Assembly (NCBI RefSeq): GCF_964340395.1
Contig: NC_135553.1
Span: 563,001-627,000, forward strand
Direction of reading: 5' to 3'
Length of the DNA stretch: 64,000 nucleotides
From: Glandiceps talaboti
Taxonomy: Eukaryota > Hemichordata > Enteropneusta > Spengelidae
Under the pieces are notes generated by a model, which worked only from the letters and a program-made list of their open reading frames with translations, ran no database searches and had not been told where the DNA came from. Position numbers and translations under genes: made by a program. Below, one piece after another: positions 41,546-55,300 of the stretch. Each line of letters starts with the position of its first letter. Position 1 is the stretch's first letter.

Positions 41546-44500
41546 TCACTGCTTTTGTATTGGCAGAAAGAAATTAGCGGCCAGCTTGTACTTCCCTTTA
41601 TTTCTTTGAACCGGTTTATTTGAACCCCTTGATCTTGGCCGAGTTATATCCATTGAGTTAGGGGTGCTAGTGTTACTAGCAACATCACTGTAACTATATA
41701 AGGAAGAGCATTCATCTGAAGCATCAAGAGAAGATGGAGTGAGTGCACCGACAGCATTTGTAGCCCCAGATTTATCACTAGTTTGTAGACTATCATTATT
41801 GCAAGCATTTACAGACACTGATACATCATAGAAAGGACCACCACCACAAGTGAATGTGCTGCTACCATGTGTCATGTTCTCATGGTTACTTGAATCTAAC
41901 AGGTTTAAGACATCTGTCAGCTTGTCTTCAGTGGCTACTTCTAAATCTGAAATATTACAAAGGTGAAAAACAGTGATAATAATTTCTGAGTACATGTACA
42001 ATCATCATGCTATCTTCAGTCCTTCCAATGTCATTTCTTTAAATGAGTTGTTCTAGTTTACTAATGTGTGCAGCACAGACATACATACATTCAATGAAAT
42101 ATCTGTCGCTTTTGGATGAATTTGGTTTGAGTATTGCTGAACAAGGTCATGTGTATGAATGCTTGCTGCATATATAGGGACATATGCACAGATGGAATTG
42201 ATGCCTATAGCCACTTCCAGGCTGTGCCAGCAAGAGTAAGAAGCAAAGTGGTATATGGTATTCCTCAGACAGTTGAAAAATTCCTCTTGTACATTTGATA
42301 TTGCGCCTTTACTGTTGTTTACATAGGACCAAGTGTAGACAAATGTGATATATATCTATGCAAAGCGCTTGATGAATGTAAACACATGGGAACTACATAG
42401 TGATGATAAATTATACACAACAAGTACCTGCAAGAGGAGGTGGAGAGTCAAAACATATCAGATCTCTCTCCTGAGATGGTGCATACTCAGGTTTTAATAC
42501 TGGAGATGGAACACAGGAAGGTACAAGGCCATGGCAGAGGAGATCTTCTTCAAAATGATTGGGAGAAGTAAAATTCAATAATTCTACAAAGACAACAAAG
42601 CAAGCAAATTATAGGATAAACTTAAAATTTACAAAGTTGCAGCTGGAATGACAATGATGATGGCAGTAATTTCTTTTTAATGTTAGCAGAAACATAAACT
42701 GAAGTTGGGAAGATAAATGGTGCAATGATTACAGTTGGTAATCCTTATTTTTTAAGTAAAATAAAGAGCTTGAATGGATATACACCAAAGAATATAAACA
42801 AAACATTTCATTAACAGCACACAGATACAAACCACAGTTCATGGTTTGAAAAAAAAATGAGAATCAGTAAGCAAATTTACCTTTTGGGCCATTTTCTGAT
42901 GCAGACGGCTTGTGGCTTCCTCCTGTACTATCTGACTTCTCATCAATTGATGGAGATGGATTGTGACTTCCTCCTGTACTATCTGACTTCTCATCAACTG
43001 AAATAATTTAATCATATTGCTGTTTACACCTCACATAATTATCATGTGAACTATACATCCTCATCCAATCCAATGGTTATAGACTGAAGACTGACTTTGG
43101 AACATAGATGCAAAAATGAATTGGTGATGAAGTCATACATAGGCCATAAGTTGGCATGAAATAGAATGGTTGCCAGTTCCAAGATGCATCATGCATCTCC
43201 CCATACAACGTCATGTATTCTGTATATACAGGGGGTTTGCAGGTGCTACCTACAGGGATGGTTATCACCTGACTGTACCCAGGGTTTACCAGTGAAATCC
43301 TTCAGTGTCATTGGTGGCGTTTAGTCTTTGTTCTATAAAATCACCCACACTTAAAGAGGTCGACATGTTTTTCCATCATGTCATGATGAAAATGTCATTT
43401 CTAACATAGTAAAGACAAAACAAACCTACATGTTTGTAACAATATATGTGATATCGTCTCATGCAATACATCTTGCAACTGCAAAACAGACTATTGCCAA
43501 TGATGACTACTAGTAATTACAGCTATTACTTACCTTCTCCTTCTATGATGACATCATCACATTCATCTTCTTTACTTCCTTTACTGTCAGAACTACTCTG
43601 CTTACTCACACATCGTTTTATGGCACGAGCTGTCAACCAGATCAAATTATTTGAATAAAACAATGTGTCCTTGTATAAAAACCTTTCACACAAAGATACA
43701 AAAATATGTACTATCCTGGAAACACCTCACATGTGCATTCTTTAAACCTTATTTTTCCTTCTCAATACCCAAAAAGTAAATATGCAGTGACACAAACACT
43801 GTCACACCTACATCTAACAATGTCATTACGGTTACTAATGGCAACCCGGTAATTCTGGTTTTAACAAAGTAAAACATGCAATCATCCAGGGCCATCCCAT
43901 TCAAAGAAGTATTGTTATAAACTTACATACAAACAGGTATGACTAGAAATTGTACAAACCAAACAATTAATATTATACAAGGTTAGAGGTACTGTTGTCA
44001 TTATAAATGATACAATCAGAACTGAGCATACGGTACTCAGATGCAGAGGATGATGGGATTATTTGTAGCTGTAGTATTAATAGTTAACCTTGTGATTGGA
44101 GGGATAACCCTCTTGTCAAAGTATGGACAACTATGACTAGACTATTTATGGTTACAAGTACAAAGCAACGTGACAGATTGTACTGTACTGTATATCCCAC
44201 AATGCACCATTCAAGATAGCGGGATTGCTAGTTCTCTGTTGCATGTTGTGAGAGACTCTACATCTCTCTCTGTCAATTGATAGTGGGTATCTCATCACCT
44301 TTCATGTCTGGGTTCAATGTAACAGTCTTTCCTTGTCCTCTGCCTGTGATGGACAACACTTGGGGTATGAGTGCCAGCAAAGCAGTCATATTACCACATC
44401 CAAGCTGACTTGGCTGTAAATTGGTTCCAAACTCATGGTAGTAAGCATCAGCAAACTGACCAAAGGAGATGGCACCATGGTGCTTTCTAAGGAGAAGACG

Positions 44501-47500
44501 AGCTTTTCTAGCAAACTGGTGTAAAGCTATTAGCTCTACGTAACATTTGTCTGTCCATTCACTGCGTACCTGAAGAATAACAATGAATCAATTACATATA
44601 TTAGAGTCAATAGAGGTCAATAGAGGTCATTTGTCACAAAATAACAGTGGAAACAATGACATGTGACACAACAAACTCAACAGCACACCCGATTCACAAT
44701 TTTTGGCAAAATCAAGACAAATGTGATAACTTGTCAAATGGTGTGCTTGTTTGACATCCGTTCACTCAGTGTTTTGCTTTGGATTTTTTATTAATGAGTA
44801 TAAAATGATGTTTTACTATAAATGTATGTAGTTATGTAATTCAAATGATGTTTCTATGGCACAAGGTATATGATAAAACCTTCACAGCCCGAATATGGCT
44901 TTTGTGGACCTTGTAGTACAGCTTAGGAGCCCTCTAAAGTCAGGCCTTTCCACCATTAATGTTGGTCTGTAAAAGCTACTACCAGGATATAAAGATAAAC
45001 ACTGGACTACATTAGACAGAGTTAGTACATATTATAGCTATTAGAATTCATGTCCAGTCTTCCTTTCATTATTGCAGTATTTACAGGAGATCCACTTTGG
45101 AAATATTTGGTGACATATCTTACTTTTACTACTGCTGAAATTGCTTTTAATAAATCCACTAATTTACTATAACCATATTCCATAGAAATGACACGGTGTC
45201 CCCAAACAGCATAGAATGCATCAGCAAACTCATCAAGAGCCAGTTTACCATCCTCTTCCTCCATTAGTAAAACCAATGTTTGATGTGCAAACTCCTGTAG
45301 ACATGTTCTATCAATAAGACATATGGCAGCCTTGTCATCGTCACCAACCATCTGTAAATAACACATTTCAATCAAACAAATTATGTTAATTCAACACATA
45401 CATAATACATAGTAAGGTAATCAATGATAGGCTGCAATGAATCAATAGCCCCATCTAGACGACACTAAAAATCCTACCTGAGGTAGGATTCAGGATAGTT
45501 TGAAGCCCGTGTAGACGCAACCCTCCTGACTTCGTCCTATGTACTGTCAGGACGGAACACGCGACATCTACGCTGTAACCTTCCTACGTGTAGACACAAA
45601 TCCTACCTCAGGTAGGACTTGGGACTGCCTCAGGTAGGATGACCTACGTGTAGATGGGGTTACTGAGACATGTTCTATTTTGCAAATTCTAATGTTCTCA
45701 TTATCATCATTTCATATTTCAATCATAGCTTATCCTACCCTAAGGTATTTTATTATGGCTCTTCCTCAACTTTTATGTCGACAGTAAAATACATTTACAT
45801 TGGATCGGTAAATAAGAAACAAATGCAAGATTTCGGTATTACTATGGACCTTGATCACGCCGTTATGTAAGCTTTTGTGTAACTATTCAAAGTACAGCAA
45901 TCTAAAGAAATCTCAACAGATTCCCTTTTCTGACACCAAGGGCCAGGCTCAAAAGCCCTTGCAAACATACAAGTTGTGAGAACTTACTTGTACAACACAT
46001 GGTAGTTTAGCCATAAGTTGATGTGTTGATGTCACATTGAAATCTTCAAGACATATAGCATGTCCATAGTGTTTGGTATACGTAGATAAGAACTCATCAA
46101 TGACAAGACTTTGAGGTTTATTTCTCTTTAAGATTTGAATGATTTGTTTAGCTATCAATGCTAACTGTTCAAATTCTGTCAAGGTTACACTCTTTTCATC
46201 TCCTTGATCCAATACCTGGATAAGAATATATGATATAAAATCTATCAGACCAGATAAGAATATATGATTTCAAATCTATTAGACCAGATGAGATTATATA
46301 TCAAATCTATTAGACCAGATGAGATTATATATCAAATCTATCAGACCAGATGAGATTATATGATATCAAATCTATTAGACCACATGAGATTACATGATAT
46401 CAAATCTATTGGACCAGATAAGAATATATGATATCAAATCTATTAGACCAGATGAGATTATATATCAAATCTATTAGACCACATGAGATTATATGATATC
46501 AAATCTATTAGACCAGATGAGATTATATGATATCAAATCTATTAGACCAGATGAGATTATATGATATCAAATCTATTAGACCAGATGAGATTATATGATA
46601 TCAAATCTATTAGACCAGATGAGATTATATGATATCAAATCTATTAGACCAGATAAGAATATGTGATATCAAATCTATTAGACCAGATGAGATTATATAT
46701 CAAATCTATTAGACCAGATGAGATTATACGATATCAAATCTATTAGACCAGATGAGATTATACGATATCCAATCTATTAGACCAGATGAGATTATATGAT
46801 ATCCAATCTATTAGACCAGATGAGATTATATGATATCAAATCTATTAGACCAGATGAGATTATATGATATCAAATCTATTAGACCAGATGAGATTATATG
46901 ATATCAAATCTATTAGACCAGATGAGAATATATGATATCCAATCTATTAGACCAGATGAGATTATATGATATCAAATCTATTAGACCAGATGAGATTATA
47001 TGATATCAAATCTATTAGACCAGATGAGATTATATGATATCAAATCTATTAGACCAGATGAGATTATATGATATCAAATCTATTAGACCAGATGAGATTA
47101 TATGATATCAAATCTATTAGACCAGATGAGAATATATGATATCAAATCTATTAGACCAGATGAGATTATATGATATCAAATCTATTAGACCAGATGAGAT
47201 TATATATCAAATCTATTAGACCAGATGAGAATATATGATATAAAATCTATTAGACCAGATGAGATTATATGATATCAAATCTATTAGACCAGATGACATT
47301 ATATGATATCAAATCTATTAGACCAGATAAGAATATATGATATCAAATCTATTAGACCAGATGAGATTATATGATATCAAATCTAATAGACCAGATGAGA
47401 TTATATGATATAAAATCTATTTACCAGATGAGATTATATGATATCAAATCAATTAGACCAGATGAGATTATATGATATCAAATCTATTAGACCAGATGAG

Positions 47501-49074
47501 AATATATGATATCAAATCTATTAGACCAGATGAGATTATATGATATCAAATCTAATAGACCAGATAAGAATATATGATATAAAATCTATTTACCAGATGA
47601 GATTATATGATATAAAATCTATTAGACCAGATAAGAATATATGATATAAAATCTATTAGACCAGATGAGATTATATGATATCAAATCTATTAGACCAGAT
47701 GAGAATATATGATATAAAATCTATTAGACCAGATGAGATTATATGATATCAAATCTAATAGACCAGATGAGATTATATGATATCAAATCTATTAGACCAG
47801 ATGAGATTATATGATATCAAATCTATTAGACCAGATGAGATTATATGATATCAAATCTATTAGACCAGATGAGATTATATGATATCAAATCTAATAGACC
47901 AGATGAGATTATATGATATCAAATCTATTAGACCAGATGAGATTATATGATATCAAATCTATTAGACCAGATGAGATTATATGATATCAAATCTATTAGA
48001 CCAGATGAGATTATATGATATCAAATCTATTAGACCAGATGAGATTATATGATATCAAATCTATTAGACCAGATGAGATTATATGATATCAAATCTATTA
48101 GACCAGATGAGATTATATGATATAAAATCTATTAGACCAGATGAGATTATATGATATCAAATCTAATAGACCAGATGAGATTATATGATATAAAATCTAT
48201 TTACCAGATGAGATTTAGAGATAGGACAGCCATATCTTTTGTATATTAGCTACACAGTTAAACACTGCAAGGGAGTTCATGATTTCACTTTTGATATCTA
48301 TCATACAAAGTTTGCAAATACTGATATTATTGCTTTATTTGATAATTAAGTATCATTCTAATTATAATTACATTAAGATTTAATGCAAACAATGCTTCAA
48401 TCACACACAGAAATTTTCAACTGCAAATTGTCCAGAGTTCTCCTAGTCTTTATCTAAGTACACTTTACACTTTCATTGAATCTACTGTTGGTTTATGCCC
48501 AACACCAAACTATTATCCAACCAACTACCAGTAGGCCTAAATGAATGAAGAGAGTTTTCCCATTTTTGTGGCATTACTGAACCTTGTACTGACTTACACT
48601 TAGACCAAATTAAACGTGTGGACACTAGTATTAGTATTAATCCATGTGCACAATTACATGTATATGAGAGGCTACATCCTATTACGTATGTGTATCTTGA
48701 AACCTGTCTATAGTAATAGTCATATTTCTATAGTGTGTACATTTGTATTTGTAAAGAGTGATATGCATACTGACCTTTACAGTTTCACTGATTGCTTCAA
48801 ACAATTCAATTAACTTGTTAAACCCATAATCAGCAACTCTGCATTGTCGTCCAAAATGATGATGATAAGCTGGTATAAATTTTGGGAACTGTAGTCTAAA
48901 TCTTGGTTGATGTTTTAACAAGTCTATCACATCTTTGGAAAACCTCTTGGTCTTCATTTTCTCGTCCTCAGTTTGATCTAGGCAAGATAGTAAGCAACCA
49001 CATTCAAGTAATCCCATCTACTTGCTATATATAATTCACAACCCTTTAAGAGACAGAAGTAGAGACAGAGCGAC

Positions 49075-49161
<87 letters not shown>

Positions 49162-49206
49162 TGGAGTGAGACAGACAGACAGACAGACAGACTCAGACAG
49201 ACAAAC

Positions 49207-49261
<55 letters not shown>

Positions 49262-49264
49262 GGC

Positions 49265-49308
<44 letters not shown>

Positions 49309-52300
49309 TGAGACAGAGGAGGAAGAGAGAGATGATACACTCAGAGACATAGAGAAAGACAGAGATATGGCAAAAGTTGTGGCTTACTCTTTAAATAGAG
49401 AAGTGTGATCCTGTCAAAATTGATGACTTACCTCTCCTTGGTATAGAAATAATAGTATCATCATTATGTCCAGATATCTATGAAAAATACAAACATTGAG
49501 GTAAGACATTTTTCATCTTTACACAATTTCAGAAAACGTTTTTTCTCTAAAAGACCAGGTAATATTAAACAAAAAACAATCCATTTCTGCTATCAATGAT
49601 GTTCACAATAGGTTTTCTCATTATCCCATTTTCAGAATGTTCACAACATTACAATGACATAAATGATAAATGTTTTTAACATGTCCAGATTAATGTTAAA
49701 CTTACCATGACAGTGTTTTCAGGAAGTTCAGGTAGCAAGTCATGAAGTTCACACACTCCATAGTCGGTGACTTGCCAGTTACGACTAAAGCAACGATGAT
49801 AAGCTGCAGGAAAGTCACTGACAGTCACCTAAAATACAACATGTTATTCTAAATTACAAATTTTACTATACATTAGATTTAAATCACTAGTTTGTTGCAT
49901 GACTTCAAAATTCTGCTGCAATAAGCTAACAAGTTAATCAAGTGATCACATAAATGATAGTCAAGTCTGGACCAGTAACACACAAGAAGCATTGGCTGTA
50001 AGATTGGAACATAAATCAAAACAGTTTGTTAGTTTATCTCCAAATAATTTGGTAAAAATTTGATATACTAGGACAATGTACAAGTAATTACTACATCAAA
50101 CTGCTCCAATTATTTAGTGTTATAGCTGGAAAAGTCTGACAAGATAGCCACACTAAATACCATTGGATCAAAGATATGACTTTAAAATCAAAGACAAAGT
50201 ACATATGTAGATAGGTAAACATACCTGTTTGCTGGCCTGAGATTTGAGTACTTTCAATAAATCTTGAGTGAATCTTTTCACTTGAGACCTATGTGTCAAA
50301 GTCAATGTCTTGGCACTGTACACCCCCATCACCTAAACAAATGATATCAACAAAACATCAACAAGTATTATCAGTGTTGTCATAGATATCTGATATATTC
50401 TATACACATGTTTACAGTTTCATGTATATTGCATAAATGTTTAATCTGTCAATATACAGCATTTGAGGTTTTACTTTAAACTGATACTTTGCAAAGTCAA
50501 AACATATAGTTCCAAACCATTCTAATACTAAGGCACTTGAAATGCTTCTTTTCGTTGCCTCACACCAGTATACTAACGTTAACAGTGTGCTGTTTTACAT
50601 GGGCTGAAACTATGATACTAGTAGCGTACTATTATTATCTGGATGACATAAACCAAATACCTGTATGATGTGTGGAATTGCATCAAATAGCTCTATAAGT
50701 TTGGTAAAACCATATTCTGCAACCCTACACTGACGACCAAAGTGATGATGATAGGCAGGAATGAATTTACTGAATGACATGCGACAATGTGTACTGTTCT
50801 TCAGAAGTTCTATCACTTCTTTGCTGAACTGGAACAATTGTGGTGTAAGAATGGGACTGGGACTTCTCAGAATTCCACCTGTACGCCATGGCAAGAAATA
50901 AGAAATTAACATACAATATTGAATTGTAATTTCAGAAAAATTTGAAGTCTAGAATTGATGCAATATTTTGACAAATTATATTTTATGCAAAGACAGATTT
51001 GATGTGAACTAACTGTTAGCATATGAAAGTATTAGAAAAACATTTTTAAATTTATTTCATTTATTTTATCTTTGAATGTTCATTTCCCAAGACATCCATA
51101 TGTACTATATATTGCTTTTACCAAAACCAGTTCAGTTGTTATAGGTGTGATCGTCAGTGCTTGAACATTCGTTATGAAGACTTTGACACTGAGAGTCATG
51201 GCAATGGTTGCTGTAGAGATCACATTCCTAACTAAATGTATTAGTCTATGTTCCCTAAGTAAGACAGTATGTCATACATTCAATTCTTGAAATGGATATG
51301 TTCACTTCCTTTGCCATACCATAAAGCACTCCTGCATCTTTGTGCAAGACATCTTGTCAATATTTTAGAAAACAAAAGGATATATGAGAAGTCCACATAA
51401 ATTCAATTCACATCAAGTTACATTTTGGAAAAAATGGAGACATTTGAAGTCAGCATAGAATAAAACCAACAGTTAGTTAGTATCCATATTGAAGGTTATA
51501 ATAGAAAGTTATTTACCTGGAGTAGGAGTTGGTGGTCTACAACTAAGGTCATTATAGAAAGTTATTTACCTGGAGTGGGAGTTGGCAGTCTACAACTAAG
51601 GTCATATTAGAAAGTTATTTACCTGGAGTAGGAGTTGGTGGTCTGCAGTTATTCTGACTCCAGCAAACAGTTTTAAAACTGTCTTTACTGACTGCTACTC
51701 TAACACCTTGAATACAGGTTAATAAATGTTCCAGACATACACCTAGATCATCACTCACTTCAAGAGGATGAAACTCTGCTGAATAGCACACTGGTAAACT
51801 GTAAATAAAATCATACAGACAAGGATAGGGTTACATTTCAATGCCCTGAACATGAAGGAATTACCAATAACTTTGCAACCAGAACTGCTATATAAGGGCA
51901 AATTGTGGGGGTGATATGATATACAAAACCACAGCTTATCAAAGATTGAGCAATATGCAATAACAAGTACAATTTAATTGCAATGAATATGTCATGTTAC
52001 CCTTCGTCAGGCATAGTTTCACTTAAAATATGGTGTAAAATTAAACAGAAAAGCTGTAAACTTTATGTCTTCCAAGTCGATAACTGTGCTGTATATTTTG
52101 TATTTTATTGTTGCTTGAATCAACCACACATAACAAAGCATGCTAAACAACGACTTTCCCTATGTCATCACTTTGTCATTAAAATAACCCTACTTACCTA
52201 ATGAGAGGTAATCTGCCATCGTGAATCTGCAGCAATGTGTGTACTTGTGCAGAGAATGTCTTCAATGATACAACAACACAAGGATTTTCATCTTGCACTT

Positions 52301-55300
52301 TGTACTCTCCTTCAGTTTGCTTGTCATGAACTGAACAGTATTCTTCACAGGGTTCAGGTGTGGGTTCCCTGTAAAACAAAACATCAGAAATTTATTGAAC
52401 CCCAAATAATGGTACAAGTCTTTCATTTCATTTTACTATGCCTTTACAAATACAACCCCTTAACCCCTAGAATGTCATGTGACAGTTAATACTAGTGTAT
52501 ATTATGCAGGGCCCTGGTACAAGTATTTTCACTATCACAACACACTGAAACTTCAACTTCTGAAGCCCTTCTATATTCCTGTCATGGTTTCAAGATGTGA
52601 AACATAACGTATCATTTTAATATGTGTGAATCACCAAAACTAAATTGGATGTAGTGTAACATTTTTTCTATCTTCCATGGATTTTTCTATGGCCCTTGAA
52701 TAATTTTCAGCCCACAGCTAAAGTTTACATATGAACCAAGGTACAAAACTGTGTATTCTTTAGTTCTCATCTCAAACATGTATTCCCACACTTTGTTCAC
52801 TAACCTTGATGGAATAGGACTAATAATAATAGGTGAATTCCTGGATCCAGTAGGTAGTTGGCTTAGTTTGTCAGCTTTACAGGCATAGTAGGTGAGAGAC
52901 ACAATGCGTCCTGTAGTTGTGTCTTGTACAACGACAGTGTCAGGTATTTGATACAAATCAGATACGTGCAGAGGACGTTTAAATCTGCAATATACAGCAA
53001 AATTACAGTAACACAGTTAATACAACATCAATTTCCAGCTTATTTCTTTTCTAACAACATAAGAACTTAGTGTGTCAGTCTTTGATGAAAATGTGGTTGA
53101 GAAATAATTACAAATGAACACTAGCAATCACTATAGGTATTTACAATAACCACCTCAGAGTCTATGCTTTGTTTTGTTAAATTGCTAATCATTGTAACTG
53201 TCCATCATAACTCACTTTGTTTCAATACTTTACAGTCACTCACCTATTTTCATAGATTTCTGAACATTTAAATAACGGAAGACTTCCTCCTGGTACATCA
53301 CTAAGTAATGATACTACTTGATTTCTGTGGAAATTCAAAACAAAACACAACAGTTTACATGATGCTCATTACAATACATGACAATTTGAATGCCTTGCAA
53401 TTACTGCACTCAACCAAAAACATAGATAAAGTTCCTGTAACTTTGCATGATTCAAGAAATGCTTAACTTCTGACAGACCCTATTGGTATCAATGTCTCTG
53501 TGCAATGTCTCTTATAACAAACTTTGGTTAGGATTATAATGACAATTGGTATATACAACTTTCACGAGAATCCTTCAGCTTTATAAATACATTTCCTATG
53601 ACAGATTAACAGAAGGATGTCAACCAAGGTATTTCCTCTCCCTTCTGCTAAAACAAAGGATGTATCAGTGACTTGCCTCAAGTAGTCTAGGTTGGAGTTA
53701 GGGTTTGGTGCAAGAGTTACATGAACTCTTTTACTACCAATCTTACATCGATTGATATGTGCCACTGCTAGGTGTGCATCTGCTATACGGGGAACTCGTA
53801 CTATAGCCTGTAATGCAGCCTCACTGACTGAACTAAATCCAACATGCAGAACCTATTGTAAGATAAAAATTGAAGAATTAAGTCAAACTACATTAAGACT
53901 GAAAATAAGTAAGACATACAGGTGATGTATGGATTGCAGATATCTCTGAAACTGTAGCAATCAATGTCTAATTGTAACAGCTATTCTCTAGTTCATCTTA
54001 GAGGTGATATACTCTAGGTAACTTACATAATGTTTACGACGTAGTATATGTACTCAAGAGTATGAGGTGTACCAGAGATTATTTGCACCGGTGTTCGCAC
54101 ATACTAGTTGTATTTACACGGCAGTGCACTATCAAAAACATTATAACATACTTGCATGCAAATTATATGCAAATTATATGCAAATGAGTAGGCAGTCATT
54201 CCTTGACCACAAAATTGTAGGATCATACACTATCATTTTATGGAAATCTACCACTCAGATAAACATAATATAATATAATAATAACCTAACCCTATGATGA
54301 GGAAATGCCAGTGTGAGTACTCAAGAGTATTTGCACTCATGCTTGCACTGTTTTGTGTTGCACTTTCACACACTATCAGTATGTTCATCAAAGTATGGCT
54401 ATATAAAACACTGCAAGTACTCATACAAATACCCAATCTGATTAAAATCTGATGTTAGATAGGCTGGTTTTCCTGTATTTACCTTTATTCCATCGTTATT
54501 GCGTCTTTTACGTTAGTTTTTTTTTTTCCTGGGCGAACGCCTTTCCAACGCGTTCGCCCAGGAAAAAAAAAAACTAACGTAAAAGACGCAATAACGATGG
54601 AATAAAGGTAAATACAGGAAAACCAGCCTATCTAACATCAGATTTTAATCAGATTGACAAATACCCAGAGTACGCCACACTTGCAATCATGTGTTATATT
54701 ATTATCATGTTCATATTTGTCTCAGTCAGTTATTATGATGGTTTCATATGTAGTAAAGTGTGGTAGCTTATTTATACCTAACTATGTACACAAACATACA
54801 AGTAGTATTTGTCACTATCTTTCCAAACTTTTCAAATTGTTAACAACACTGAGACAAATCATTTAATGTGGCCATATGGATGCGAATTTGGTATTTATTT
54901 TGGATTTCTATTTGATAAAACAGCTTCACTATGTTTTTTTACTTGAGAAAATAATGTGAAATAACATATACCAAGTCCATGTTCATAACTCAATACATTG
55001 CAAAAAGATGCAAACGGTTTGTTATTATATGTACAATAACAAACATTTTACACATTGTTTAATCTTTTGCAGTTTATTGAGTTGTGAACATGGACTTGGT
55101 ATATGTTATTTCACATTATTTTTTCAAGTAGAAAAACATAGTGAAGCTGTTTTATCAAATAAAAATCCAAAATAAATACCAAATTCTCATCCATATGGCC
55201 ACTTTAATGTCTCACCTTACAATATTGTCTGAATACTGACAGGAGGATTTTTCTCAATTCTTTCTTTGGTAATCTCTCATCTAAGTTACCAACTAATATT

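Larger units (their letters stand above)
44299..53324 (-). other. MARF1 LOTUS domain array (eight modules)
   Basis: Modules in order by exon: 53324-53244/52984-52805; 52368-52198/51798-51623; 50878-50661; 50332-50225/49828-49706; 48977-48775; 46215-45988; 45351-45124; 44569-44299. Modules three and five have the strong signature [17 protein letters not shown](D/E)YG. Eight equals the human count. LOTUS folds bind RNA (G-quadruplex or structured) or protein partners. Confidence 0.88.

Noticed and set aside
44190-44215. ZNF143-like site ATCCCACAATGCACC
   Set aside because: Good match to the core motif but deep in a MARF1 intron away from any promoter; likely chance.
49022-49408. QTDRQTDR / SVCLSVCL frames
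   Set aside because: Translation of a GACA microsatellite in a MARF1 intron.
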